A stretch of 64,000 bases of DNA, taken from assembly GCA_026075535.2 (NCBI GenBank), contig AP026541.1, positions 9,920,001 through 9,984,000 of the forward strand, read 5' to 3'. The stretch comes from Tricholoma matsutake. Its lineage: Eukaryota; Basidiomycota; Agaricomycetes; Agaricales; Tricholomataceae. Below the pieces are notes generated by a model. That model ran no database searches. It was not told the origin of the DNA and worked only from the letters and a program-made list of their open reading frames with translations. The position numbers were made by a program, and so were the translations under genes. Positions 45,172 through 56,762 of this stretch are shown here, piece after piece. Numbering within the stretch: position 1 is the stretch's first letter; every line of letters begins with the position of its first letter.

Positions 45172-45600
45172 TGGACTTATGTGGACTTATGTGGACTCTG
45201 CGCAGACTTATGTGGACTCCACGCAGACTTAGGTGGACTCCGCGCAGACTTATGTGGACTTATGTGGACTCCGTGTGGACTGGGGCGGAGTCTGCACAGT
45301 CCGCATGGAGTCTGCACAGTCCGCACAGAGTCTGCACAGTCCGCACGGAGTCTGCACAGTCTGCACAGAGTCTGCACAGTCTGCACAGAGTCTGCACAGT
45401 CTGCACAGAGTCTGCACAGTCCGCACGGAGTCTGCACAGTCTGCACGGAGTCTGCACAGTCCGCATGGAGTCTGCACAGTCCACACAGTCCGCACGGAGT
45501 CCACACAGTCTGCATGGAGTCCACACAGTCTGCATGGAGTCCACACAGTCTGCACAGAGTCCGCACAGTCTGCACGGAGTCTGCACAGTCCGTGCGGAAC
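45172..45600. repeat. Minisatellite with 20-bp period at the right end of the hAT-like element
   Basis: From ~45289 to 45598 the unit GAGTCTGCACAGTCCGCACG repeats about 15 times with C/T and G/A variants; the preceding ~110 bp carry a related TATGTGGACT repeat. Because 20 is not a multiple of 3, all frames read alike (CTVRTESAQ-type), so the open frames across it are not genes. Related GTCCACACGGA and ACTCTGCATGG motifs occur in inverted orientation near the left end (43480-43640). Confidence 0.9.
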
Positions 45601-45623
45601 ATATGGGGCAGTGTAAATTACTG

Positions 45624-46036
45624 CTCAAAACCCTTTATTTGAAGGTTTTGTCAGCACGTCTCAAAGCTGCAAAATGATTTGAACAAGTCCACCATTGGAC
45701 TGTCAAAGACTACAACTTTGCAACAGGTGATTTAGTACTGCTTTGCAATATGCAGATCAAAAAGTCCCTTAATCACAAAATGTGACCTCGATACTTAGGT
45801 CCCCTCATTGTGATCGATTGAAATTATGGAGGAGCCTACATCCTTTGTGAACTTGACAGATCAGTACTCCATCATCCCGTCGCTGCCTTTTGTCTACTTC
45901 CTTATTTAGCTCAAAAATCCATTCCACTCCCTCCAAAATTCCTCGACATCAACTCAGAACATCTTGAAACACTTCAACAAACTTCAGAAGTCAATGAAGA
46001 TATTCCTGAAGACATCCCACACCCTGAAGACAATTA
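45624..46036 (+). pseudogene. Gypsy B pol, C-terminal end
   Basis: Continues the polyprotein after the hAT-like insertion: TLYLKVLSARLKAAK, a TGA, then FEQVHHWTVKDYNFATGDLVLL (the GD-VLL module of retroviral-type integrase tails), PRYLGPLIVI, GGAYILCELD, and an acidic end at PHPEDN with TAA at 46036. Confidence 0.75.
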
Positions 46037-46387
46037 ATTATTCTCTTTTCATTGTTTGCAATTACTTATCTGTGACTTTGATTTCTTTTAGTGTATCATA
46101 CAAGTCATGATATTGCATTATAGCGTGGTCGCACAAACTCCAAAAAAGGGTTTTTTGGCCATGATGATTTACTGAGCCTTTCCCTTGTTTCATAATGTCT
46201 TTTCCTTGCATTTTCTCTTCCAAATATGCTCAGAACACTTACAATGACAAGTACCAGAAATGAATCTCATTTTGAACAATTTTCAGATATTTCTTCTTAC
46301 TCTACTTATTCCTTATATCTTTCACTTTCAGTTTGACAAATTACAAATTTATTATATGAAAATTATCAAAAACAAAACACCGAAATA

Positions 46388-47739
46388 TTACTCTTCACTG
46401 TCCAACATTCTACCAAGTGCCACTATCTCCTGATCTAGCATATGGCGCTGCATCTTTTTCTTTGCCATCTCCTCTGAAATCATCTGGCAGTGCTGCTCTA
46501 TGCCCAACACACCCTCATCGCCTTCTTGAATCTCCCACCCCTTCCCTTTCCTGTCTTGTTCTGACCGTCCCTGTGACCTCAATGGCCCTGCCTCTGGTGC
46601 TAGCAATGGCCCAATGACTCAAATTCAGGGCACTATACAGTACAAAATGTTAGTGAATACTTCAAAAGAAATCAAACAATTGCTTACCTGGTTTCAGATG
46701 CTCTGAAGGCCTTACCCCAGGACTCCCTGCAGCTTTCTTTCCCTTCGCTTTATGTATGCCCCACCTCAAAACACCCTCCCAATAGCACCCTTGTGCTTCT
46801 TGCATGCATTTGCAGCATTTTGCTGCCCCATTGTCCACAATGCACATGGGCTGGCTCTTGAAGCCAGCGCATTGATTGCACTACAAGTGTTTTATTAGTT
46901 TTGAAATCCCTCTGAAATTTATTCATATGACTTACTGGTCCTTTGAACTCGAGAAGTTTCCCCTCCTTGAACCTTGTTTGTTTAGTGGCAATTCCCTGTT
47001 CACTGTTGTCGTCATCATCTTCATTGTTGTCCTCCTCCATTGCCTGCCACTTTTGGGTGCCCAGGATAATGACTAGGTCATCATCTATCTTGTGATCCTC
47101 CTCCCCAGCTTCTGCTAGCCTAATCACCTCACTTTCAGCCTGCAAGGCTGAGTTCTGCCTCTTCAAGTCCTCCTTCGATATCATTTTTGCTTGAACCTCC
47201 ACAATGAGGGTTGCTCAGGTAGCCTCGAGCACCTTCCATTGTTTGTCGAGCTTTGCAGCTTTCACCGTGGCTGCCTCGCGTCAAACTGCCTCTGCCTCCT
47301 CCCAACATTTTGCCTCTGCTGCCTCCACCTCCTCCTGCACATTTGCCTCTGTGGCTTCCACCTCAGCCTTTGCCTTTGCAGACATGGCCTCTTTCTCCTC
47401 TTGTTTGACTTTGTCAGCTAGTTCCTGGAATAAAACTTTGGCGCCCCATGGCAGCCACTCCTGATGTGCCAGAGGAGCATACAGCTTGAATGCTTCATCC
47501 ACAGCCTTTTGAATGGCCTCCAAATGGGATTCCTTGACATCCTCTGCGAGATTGTCATATTCGTACTGCAAAAAGTTGTTAGCAGTTAAAAGCACCTCAG
47601 AAAATGTGTCGACACTCACCATTTTCTCACAAAAATCATGCCCCCACACTTTGAAGTCGATATCTTCCACTTTACCAACTTTGGGCATGGCCTTCGCATG
47701 TTCAAGGATGTCGTGTCTGAATTTGAGGAGGAGTGACAT
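46388..47739 (-). pseudogene. Antisense four-exon gene inside Gypsy B, Cys-rich
   Basis: Opposite to gag-pol, between pol and the 3' LTR. Exons 47620-47739, 46936-47565, 46688-46880 and 46388-46617 join in frame at GT-AG introns and would give 390 aa. Parts in order: MSLLLKFRHDILEHAKAM, VEDIDFKVWGHDFCEKM, YEYDNLAEDV, a long Ala/Glu/Lys-rich coiled-coil stretch, an acidic stretch, then a Cys cluster CNQCAGF...PMCIVD...KCCKCMQEAQGCYWEGV that looks like a metal-binding module, and a helical C terminus. Two in-frame TGA codons (complements of 47281-47283 and 47215-47217) look like former CGA. I recall such hypothetical proteins from agaricomycete genomes without a function. Its start is 155 bp from the 3' LTR. 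Confidence 0.65.
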
Positions 47740-47893
47740 GATCAGAGGATGAGATAAATGAGTACAACTCGAGGATGAGAGAAAAGAGTGAGTTTTTTGA
47801 GTCACCTTTATAGGTTTTTCAACACGGTCATGGATTTGGCACATGACTCCAATCAGCTGACTGGGACAGTCAGGATTTCAGTAAGGTGGAGGA

Positions 47894-48897
47894 TGATAGG
47901 TCCACCTCATGGCTGAGCTCTGAAAAAAATACATCACACTCGGACACATCTCTCACAGCATCCTACAATTTTACAAATACTTATGAATGCCTACAAATGC
48001 ACGAAACAATGACATGACACTTAAAAATGTTTTGAAAGACTTCATACCATTTTGAACACCTTTGGCCACCATATTCATATTGTACTGCACCTCGAACACA
48101 CATTCCCAACATTCCACACACTGACATATTGCGTTTTGGGCATGACAAACACGAGGAGACACAATGGCCAGCACCTTAGCACGCATCGAGGCGCTTTTCA
48201 ACATCTTCATGATTCATTAGAACAACAAGACAGGGAGATTTGATATATCATGTCTATGGCACGTTTCCTTCTCATTATTTTCTCATTTACTTCATGATCT
48301 GGACACCTTTTTCACTGCCTTATGTCTACCACATGTTTGCCTCATGGCCTTTTACCGTTTTAGTACTATCTCTCTAAAACATATATAGTTTGTTGTAATT
48401 ACTGTCATGCAAAGCAAGAAATTGTCTTCTTCTATCGCTTATCGTTAAACTTAAGGGTTCTACTCTTGAGTCTTAGCTCAGTCTTGGTCCGAAACTCTCC
48501 AGTATTCCACAAATTTTGTCATTTTTTTCTACTTAGTCTCACAAAACTATGATCAATTGTCCATCAGTTTGGTCATCATCTTCTACATTGTCTCCACCTA
48601 TCGCCATTGTCTTTCAAACTCCTCAAAACCATTTTGAGGCTTTTCAAATTCTTTCGCACTGCAGCTAAGTTCTATTGTATTGTTTTGAAATGCTTTGTAG
48701 TGTTTTGTACTACTTTGTACAGTTCGCAGGACTTTGCACCACCTAGCACTGCTTCACAATGTTTTATAGTACATCTACTGGCCTTTGGTTAGCACGGTGA
48801 TATTCAGTACTACCTTGCAACCTTCCTCGGATTTGTGTTATATCTCCTAGGACCAGTTTTGTTGGTTTTGGTTGAGTTTCTGGGTTGAGCATCATCA
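47894..48897 (+). repeat. Gypsy B 3' LTR
   Basis: Begins TGATAGGTCCACC after a purine run and ends GAGCATCATCA; ~1.0 kb. The start matches, in reverse, the ends of the family-B solo LTRs at 56762 and 61155, which confirms the boundary. Confidence 0.85.
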
Positions 48898-49622
48898 TCG
48901 TTCAACTTCTCTGGCATGGAAGGTAGTCTCAGTAGATAGACTTGAATAAGGAGGGATTTAATCCTGCTTTCAAAAACTCTACCAACGTGGCTTCTCCCAT
49001 GTCTGTTTGCGAAGCTTCTGCTTTGAACTGCAAAATAAATTCATCTGCCGTTAAAGAACCTTGGCACATGGTTTTTGATTTAGCATTGGCTGTCGCCTTT
49101 GGATTAGGGTCTCCAAACTGTGCCTCCAATCTCTCCAGAAATTCCTTGAAGGTTGCAAATGGTTTGTTTCCCGCAGCAATTTGATTAATGGCCTCGTTTC
49201 TCCAGAACTGTGCTTTCCCCCCCTGAATGTATGAGAGAGCAAACATAATCCTAGACTCAGCTGTATGAAACTCTGGCTTCTCCCATGGATGTACAATACT
49301 ATAGAGCTGATAAAAAATTTTGTATTCTCCATGGTACCGTCAAAGATTTGGGGGGTGCATACTTAGGTAAGCACACTTTTCCATTTCTGGATTTCTCCAC
49401 CGTCTCATCCTCCTGTGACATCCACTCCACCATCTCCACCATCTCATCATCTGAGTCTCTTTCTACTGTCGTCTCTGGCTGTACTTCTGCTTGTCTGGGC
49501 TGTGATGATGCCAACACTGACACTAATTGCAACATTTGCACTGTAAGTGCATCAATTTTCACCTCTAGTGCTGGTGTGGGAACAGGATTAGGGCCAGGAT
49601 TAGAAGTTGAGGGTTCGGACAT
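48898..49622 (-). pseudogene. Gypsy C gag fragment
   Basis: Minus-strand gag of another Gypsy family. The N-terminal part (49622 down to 49302) has LEVKIDALTVQMLQLV and an acidic Met-rich stretch. After a frameshift the core follows (GGKAQFWRNEAI, LERLEAQFGDPNPKATA, YILQFKAEA-like FILQFKAEASQTDMGEA, LKAGLNPSLF). It ends at the Gypsy B 3' LTR; the remaining gag and pol of this element are not in the window. Confidence 0.75.
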
Positions 49623-49822
49623 AATTGTTAGATCTGTGATGAATCACTTCTTTGACAGACTCAAAACTTGTTCTTCAGGACCTCTCCAAATGTCTATGGG
49701 TCATGTGATGTTTGTCAATTGTTTGTTAATTGTTCATTTGTTTGTCAGGTGCTTAATTTGGCACTTCAGATCAATAATCCTTCCAACAGTGCCTGATCTT
49801 AGGGATAACACTGAATTTGGCT

Positions 49823-50234
49823 TGTAACTAAAATAGTTGTCTGTATGTGCAAGGCACACTGATATGGGAAGTTGTGTTCTTCTGTTAGGGTGACACCCAC
49901 TATCTGCTAGCTAAGACCATGTGGGTTCTCTCTACAAGAAGGGGGTGGGATGCACGCGCATGATGGGGGAACTGATGGTTTTGATGTGAGGGGTTATTAA
50001 TAGGTGAGTTTGTTGAGAAAGGCATTTCACACCACAAGTGTAGGTGGAATACCTAAGAGAACACAACTGGGGTCCCCTAGGTGTATATTTAGGGTTTATA
50101 TACTATGTTACATATATTGTACATTGTTGTTACCAATGCATGCATACATGCGTATACATCTTGATGCATGCAAAATAAAATTCTCATGCTATCAAAGTGT
50201 AGTGTCATTTGGCATCATTTGGTGTAATGCAACA
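49823..50234 (-). repeat. Probable 5' LTR of Gypsy C
   Basis: On the minus strand this 412-bp stretch starts TGTTGCATTACACC and ends TTTAGTTACA, lies 200 bp upstream of the Gypsy C gag start, and contains a TATATAAACCC promoter-like sequence (near 50095). Only one copy is present, so the boundaries are inferred from position and TG...CA ends. Confidence 0.5.
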
Positions 50235-50855
50235 TAGTAAAATAAAAATGAAAATTTATTAGGTAATGGGGCGGTGATGATACTCAACCCAGAAACCCAA
50301 ATGAAACACCTAAAAGGGTCCTATTTGGTATAACACAAGTCAGAGGAAGGGTGTGAGGTGGTACTAAATATCACCATCAGCAATGAGCATGAATGCAATG
50401 TGACATGATGCTGTATGAAGTACTGCAGAAGCTTGCGAAGAAGTTCAAAGAATTTCAAGTGTGTGCAAAGATGTCCAAAGAATTTCGAGGATGTGCAAAG
50501 TTGTTTCGAAGATTTTCGAGGATAGTGACAAGAATAGGGTGTGGATAGTACAAAATGGTGATGGGAGTCAAAGGTGACAAGAGATGATTGAAATGATGGG
50601 AGAGAGTTTAGAGATGGTACAACAAATCTCAAAGAAGTTCACAATGATTCGCAGAACTTTAGAGCTAAGATGAGGTGCTGGAACTCAAGAGGGAAACTCC
50701 TGAGTCCGACTCATACAATATATGAGGGACTGATGCAACAATATGTTCCTTTTTTGTTGCATAGTAGTACAAGACTATATAAGTTTTGGGGAAATAGTAC
50801 TAAAAAGGAAATAAGGCCATGAGGCTCCCATGAGGCAAGGAATAAGACAATAAAG

Positions 50856-51201
50856 TGTTGGAATCGCACCGTGAGTCCATAACACTTTTGATGCATTTGA
50901 TGCATGTGCTATTTTTAGCATTCCCTTTGATCTGCGTGGTCGGTTCGTGTTTAAGTTTCCCCTTGTCTCTTTTCCTTTGACACACATCCTTTTGTTACGC
51001 ATTACATGTATATATATCTTCAGTAGTTTACTTTATCACCTCAGTCACTTATCCAGAGACTGAGGTGAGCTATATTTACTATACATATTTATTGATGCGT
51101 ACTTACTCTACTACAACAGTTGTTTATACTAGGTATAGTATGGATTAATAGAGTCACTTATCCAGAGACTGAGTTGTTTATACTAGGATTCACTTTCTAC
51201 A
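50856..51201 (+). repeat. Copia 5' LTR
   Basis: 346 bp, TG...CA ends. Contains two copies of TCACTTATCCAGAGACTGAG (one inside the TATA-distal half, one near the end). The sequence immediately after the LTR, GGTTATGGGCC (51202-51212), resembles the complement of the initiator tRNA-Met anticodon arm. Confidence 0.92.
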
Positions 51202-51411
51202 GGTTATGGGCCATTCTCGTCGTCTTTGAACAATGGGAGAAAGTATCCTAGCCACTCGACATTCTGCTTCGTCATACCTTCTGATCCGTTTCCCCGATCA
51301 TTTTTGATCTCGGATCAATTCCTTTGTCTTTCACGGACCCGGCTGCTCTACCATTGCATCTCTATCATCTCCCTTTGCACACTCATCGTCCACTGACCTC
51401 GGTTTTCTATC

Positions 51412-54400
51412 ATGGGTACCAATACTGTTGATCCCCCATCCATTTCCCCTATCAAACTTTCTGTGCAATATACCAGGGAGAAGCTCGACAAACTTAAATC
51501 AAATTACAAAGAATGGTGTGAGGAGATTATTATTGCTTTATCATTAAACGGCCTTTATGAGTATGTTATGGGTGGAATACCTGAGCCCACTTCTACCGAA
51601 CTCCGAGTGCTTGCCAACTGGAAGGCAAATTCCTGCCTCACATATGCATTTATGGCGTCCAGCGTCTCTCTGTCTGAGCGTAAATTCCTGGACATTAAAG
51701 TAGGCCCTGATGCAAACTGGAAAATTCTCCAGGACCATCACCAGAAGGAAGGCCCTGTTCGGCAGGTCCAGCTCTTACAACAAGCGCTTTCCATCCAGTG
51801 TACAAAGGACACACCACTCCCCGAGATGGCAGAAAAGATTTGTGCATTAATTGAATGCACTTTTGCCATGGGTGATATACAGGCCGATCTTCTTTGTTGC
51901 ATCGCTCTCCTTAATTCCCTTAGTGATAATTTTCCACATGCTCGCTCCATTATTTCATGGGATATTACCGCTTCTTCCCTCTCAGCTCCATATGGCTCGA
52001 AGGATATCAAATTATTTCTGGAGAACGAACAATCACTACTTGAGAATAATCAGCGTGGTGGTTCCAAAAACCATGCCGCTTTTACTGCACAGTCCAAATC
52101 TTCCAAGCTCCCTAACACACCAATCTGCACCAACACTAACTGTGGGAAACTTGGCCACACAAAACAATATTGCATTAAACCTGGCGGTGGTATGGCTGGG
52201 AAATCACTCGAGGAGTCGATCGCTGCTCGCAGGGCTGCCCGTGAGAAGAAATCCTTACTGGCTGGCACTACGAAGGTTCCTATTACCGTGAAGGACATTA
52301 ATGGTCGTGCCTTCACTGTCATGGTCGACCCCGATATTCCTACCCCACCTGCACCAGAATTTGCCAGGCTTGCTCACGACCTGCTGCCTTTAGACCCTTC
52401 GGATGCGCTGGAATATGAAGGATGGGTTGCTGTGGAGGAGGAGCTCACCACTACAGTGGACTGGAAACACCATACATCACCCATCCCTGACAATGTGCTC
52501 ACTGTGGAACCCCTTTCACAGACTTGTCGCTCACGCATCACCTTAGACGCTCTCCCCTTTATTATTGACTCTGGGGCTACAGTACATATATCCCCTGACA
52601 AGTCTGACTTCCTCACCTTACGACCCATTTCACCTTGCTGTCAGAGGTGTTGGTTGTTCATCTATTGATGCTGTCGGTGTTGGTGATATACAGCTAAGAA
52701 TAGCCCGGGGCGCATCAATTATTTTACGTAATGCCCTCTACATCCCAAAATCGGCAGTTCGGCTGATCTCAGTGGGCACGCTGGCCGACGACTCTAATGC
52801 TGTCACACATTTTGACAGTAACACATGCTGGTTCACTGATAAATCCTCCGGGGCCTTCATAGCTCGTGGATTGTGCATATCTAGAAAGCTTTACACGCTC
52901 AACATTGCATTGGCCCAGGCTGATCACGCGCTAACGGTTCACAATACCCCTACTCTCGAGACATGCCATCATCGTCTGGGTCACGCAAATTACCAGGCAC
53001 TCTGGGATATGGCCAAGAAGGGCACTTTCACTGGTGCACTGCTCGCTTCATTGCAAAAATTACCTAAATGTGATTCCTGTGTCCTTGGCAAGCAGACCAA
53101 GTCTCCAGTCCCCAAGAAACATCAGGAGGGACCAGGCCATAAGGCAACAAGGAAGCTGGAAAAGGTGTGGGTGGATCTATCTGGACCACATTCAGTAACG
53201 TCACATGCGGGGAACCATTATATCATGGATATAGTAGACGACTACACCTCATTCCCATGGTCTATACCATTGCAAAATAAGATGATGCTTTCACGGAACT
53301 TAAAGCTTGGGAACTTGCCTGGGAGAATGAAACTGGCCTCAAAGTTGGGACCTATATCACCGATAACGGTGAACTTAAATTGCACAAAATGAAGGAGTGG
53401 TTGAAGACTTGTGGTATTGATCAGCGTTTCACGGCACCTCACACCTCGGCTCACATAGGCCATGTTGAGCGAATGCATAGGACGCTCATGGCTAAAGCGT
53501 GCACTATGCGAATATATGCTAGTCTGCCAGCTTATTTGTGGGACGAGTTCTACCTCACAGCTGCCCACTTGCACGCCAAGACTACGATCCATTCACTAGC
53601 AAGCCTAATGCCTTGGGAATTATGGTACAAGAGAAAACCTGATTATTCTTATCTTTGAGAGATAGGTTGCAGGGCATTTGTGCTTATCCCAGGAAAGGAT
53701 AATCCCAAGATACTTGAACGATCCATCGAATGCATCTTGATAGGCTACAAGCCAAAATCAAAAGCATATCGCTGTTATAACCGCGCAACGTGTAAGGTTC
53801 ATATTTCATATCATGTCTGCTTTCTTGAGAGCCATGAAGGCTATTCACCACCTTCAATCGATGAATTAGGAGAGGATGATAATATTGGGTCCAGTGGTAG
53901 TCTACCCACATTCCTTGGTCCTATTTTACAGCAAGACGATGATGTTGAGTCTTCTCATGAATTCACTCTCCCTGATGCGCCCTCTAATAGTTTCACGACA
54001 CCACCACCTCCATCCATCGCCCAGCCTATTTGTCGATCTACCCGTGTTCTAATACCCACAGACAAAAACCCCAATGGTGGCCCTGCTATTACTAGAACAG
54101 TGGCTGCAGTGCAAGAATCATTGGAGAGCGCTGCACATGTAAAGGAGGCGTGGCAGGAGCATCGGGCTGCTATTGTGGCTGCACGATCGGATCACATTAC
54201 GGATCAATCCTCCGATCATGATCGTGATGTCATGGAAGAACTCCAACAATCATTTCATAATCTTGATTTGGGCGATCAAGCGCATCAATTTCAGGCCCTG
54301 ATCTCGGAAATGGTAGATTTTGATCTGGAGTCACTTCAATTTGAGGATGAGCCGAAAACATGGGATGAAGCCAGAAGATCTGTTGATGCAACGCGATGGG

Positions 54401-55923
54401 AGCATGGATATCTGGAGGAATTGAACTCATTGAAAGAAATGGGGGTATACAAACTAATACCTAGGTCAGAGGTTCCACTAGGGAAACGTATTAGGTGTGG
54501 GAGACCAATTTTCCACATTAAGCGCAATGAGGCAGGTACCCCTATTAGATGGAAGGTATGCCTAGTCTTCAGAGGAAATGAACAAATTTATGGCAGGGAC
54601 TACACCAAAACTACCTCACCGACTGTGCACATGGAATCATGGCAGATTCTCTTACACATAGCCGCCTCACTTGGCTGGGATGCACAACAGGTCAACATAA
54701 AGACGGGCTTTCTTTATGGCTTACTTCCGGACGATGAAATTCAATATATGCAGCAGCCTGCTGGTTTCGAGGAGCAGGGCAAGGAGGACTGGGTTTGGCA
54801 ACTACAGCGCGGCTTATATGGTATGAAACAGAGTGGGCGCATTTGGAATCAGACCCTTAACGTGCAGATGCTAAATTGGGGATTCACCCACCTCTTGTGC
54901 GAGTCCTGTATCTATTACCGTAAAACTGACACTGGTACAATTATCGCTGCTGTCCATGTCGACGACTATCTAACCATCGCTGACTCCAAGGACAAAAATG
55001 AGCGCTTCAAGAACCAGATGCATGAAGTATGGACTATCTCCGAATTGGGGATGGCACATTTTATTATGGGTATTGCTGTCTCATGGGACCGAGACATGTG
55101 TACTGTTGCACTTTCACAGACTGCTCTTATTGACAAAATAGTGGAACAGTTTGGTCAGAAAGAAGCACACCCCGTTTCTGCCCCATTGGACCCTGGTTCG
55201 AAACTACGGCGCTCCAATCTGCAATGTATGTCCCAGGATGCCAGGAACACCCTGGCCAAGCTTCCCTACCGCTCTCTTGTCGGATGCTTATTGTACTTGG
55301 CAATATCTACGCGTCCCGACATTTCTTATGCAGTACAACAGCTCTCTCAATACCTTGATTCGTACTCCTTAGAACACTGGAGTGCTGCTATATGGCTAGT
55401 ACATTATCTAAAGGGAACTAGGGACTTCAAGCTTTATCTGGGTGGACAGAACCCCATTCTCCTGCATGCCTATAGTGACTCCGACTGGGCTAATTGCCAT
55501 GACACTCGTCGCAGCGTTGGGGGATACATGTGCTCTCTTGGCTCAGGCACAGTGTCTTGGGCAGCATGTAAACAGAAGGTAGTGGCAGCTTCCACCTGTG
55601 AAGCAGAATACATAGCAGCGTTTGAGACCGCAAAGGAATGTGTCTGGTTGCATACGCTACTACGCGCTATTGATTTTTATCAAAACTCGCCTACTACCAT
55701 CCTCTGCAACAACAACGCTACGAAGACATTATCTGAGGACCCATTACTTCATTCACGCATTAAGCACATCAACATCAAATATCATTTCCTACGCAAGCGT
55801 GTACAGTCAGGCGACCTAGCTATCACTTACATCCACACCCGTGACAATGTAGCCGACATGTTTACTAAAGCCCTGGAACCTAAACATTTTGCCGTCCTTC
55901 ATGCATCTCTTGGCCTTCATTAG
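51412..55923 (+). pseudogene. Copia Gag-Pol polyprotein, broken
   Basis: Starts at ATG 51412. Gag has YKEWCEEIIIALSLNGLYEYV and a knuckle CTNTNCGKLGHTKQYC; protease has FIIDSGATVHISP (52561 on). A frameshift near 52625 leads to the GAG-pre region (CHHRLGHANYQALWDM...CDSCVLGK) and the integrase core (WVDLSGP, ITDNGE, GHVERMHR), with a second frameshift near 53282 and a TGA at 53656-53658. The uninterrupted 53680-55923 part holds RT (ELNSLKEMGVYKLI, VHVDDYLTIA) and RNase H (YSDSDWAN, STCEAEYIA). RT has VNIKTGFL where catalytic Asp is expected, and RNase H has LCNNNAT for LCDNN, so both enzymes should be dead. Confidence 0.92.
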
Positions 55924-55966
55924 TGGGATTCCATGCGAGGAGGAGTGTATTCACAGTGAGGAGGAG

Positions 55967-56312
55967 TGTTGGAATCGCACCATGAGTCCATAACGCTTTT
56001 GATGCATTTGATGTGTGTGCTATTTTTAGCATTCCCTTTGATCCGCGTGGTTGGTTCGTGTTTAAATTTCCCCTTGTCTCTTTTCCTTTGACACACATCC
56101 TTTTGTTACGCATTACACATATATATATCTTCAGTAGTTTACTTTATCACCTCAGTCACTTATCCAGAGACTGAGGTGAGCTATATTTACTATACATATT
56201 TATTGACGCGTACTTACTCTACTACAACAGTTGTTTATACTAGGTATAGTATGGATTAATAGAGTCACTTATCCAGAGACTGAGTTGTTTATACTAGGAT
56301 TCACTTTCTACA
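55967..56312 (+). repeat. Copia 3' LTR
   Basis: Same length as the 5' LTR. Preceded by a purine-rich GTGAGGAGGAG, the expected polypurine tract; a second copy of GAGGAGGAGTGT lies ~25 bp upstream. Confidence 0.92.
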
Positions 56313-56762
56313 TAAAGAAGCATCCAAATCACAAAATAAATGAGAAATGATGTGAGGGGAAATGTGTAGAAGCATAATATATCAAAGGTACTTGTCCTAT
56401 TGTTCCAATATGTCATGGAAATGTCAAAAACACTGCAATGTGTCCTAAAAAGCGAAATGTCTTGTCTCCTCATGTCTGGTGTGCTCAAAATGCAATGTGG
56501 CAATGTGTAGCAAGTGTGGAATGTGTGTCCAAAGGTTGGGGGAATTGTATTATGGTGGCCAAAGGCATACAAAGAATTTTGAGGTGTTGCAAAGAATTTT
56601 GAAGCATTTTTGTGACTTTGTAGAGGTTCATAGAGGTTTGTAGAACTTTGGAGGGGTTCATATGGGTTCGTAGAGCTTTGTAGAGGTCTGTAGAGATTCA
56701 TAGAGCTTTGACAATGATTGTAGATGTGTTTTCTGAGCTTGAATGACAAGGTGGACCTATCA

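Larger units (their letters stand above)
43449..45623. mobile_element. Non-autonomous hAT-like element
   Basis: 2175-bp insertion flanked by the 8-bp direct repeat CTCAAAAC (43441-43448 and 45624-45631). Near the ends are inverted repeats TTTACACTGCCCCATATG at 43455 and its complement ending at 45617, and the right terminus read inward starts CAGTAATTTACACTG. Eight-bp du­plication and CAG-type ends fit hAT transposons. Removing the element with one duplicate restores the integrase frame (LIDLK-TLYLK). No transposase is visible; the interior holds tandem repeats instead. Confidence 0.75.
29334..48897 (+). mobile_element. Gypsy B: composite LTR retrotransposon with two nested insertions
   Basis: Two same-orientation LTR copies (29334-30078 and 47894-48897) enclose gag, protease, RT, RNase H and integrase remnants on the plus strand, plus an antisense gene before the 3' LTR. 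Gypsy A (30410-38145) and a hAT-like element (43449-45623) interrupt it. Removing each insertion with one copy of its target duplication restores the reading frame. A purine run (AAGGTGGAGGA) precedes the 3' LTR. Many frames are closed by TGA, so the element is dead. The 5' LTR lacks its first ~260 bp. Confidence 0.85.
50856..56312 (+). mobile_element. Copia-type LTR retrotransposon, full length
   Basis: LTRs 50856-51201 and 55967-56312 (346 bp each, TGTTGG...TCTACA) with 5-bp target duplication TAAAG (50851-50855 and 56313-56317). Internal order is gag, protease, integrase, RT, RNase H, typical of Copia. Two frameshifts and one TGA break the polyprotein. The LTRs differ at about ten sites, all transitions as far as I can see. 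Confidence 0.95.
50275..56762 (-). mobile_element. Family-B solo LTR split by a Copia insertion
   Basis: 50275-50855 plus 56318-56762 together make one ~1.03-kb family-B LTR in minus orientation: the plus-strand start TGATGATACTCAACCC is the complement of the Gypsy B LTR end, and AGGTGGACCTATCA at 56762 the complement of its start. Flanking four-base target duplication is GCGG on the left and GCAG on the right (one transition apart). Confidence 0.75.

Noticed and set aside
45172..45600. CRISPR-like array or Ser/Cys-rich repeat protein
   Set aside because: The 20-bp units have no spacers, and a period that is not a multiple of three makes every frame on both strands look open. It is a minisatellite.
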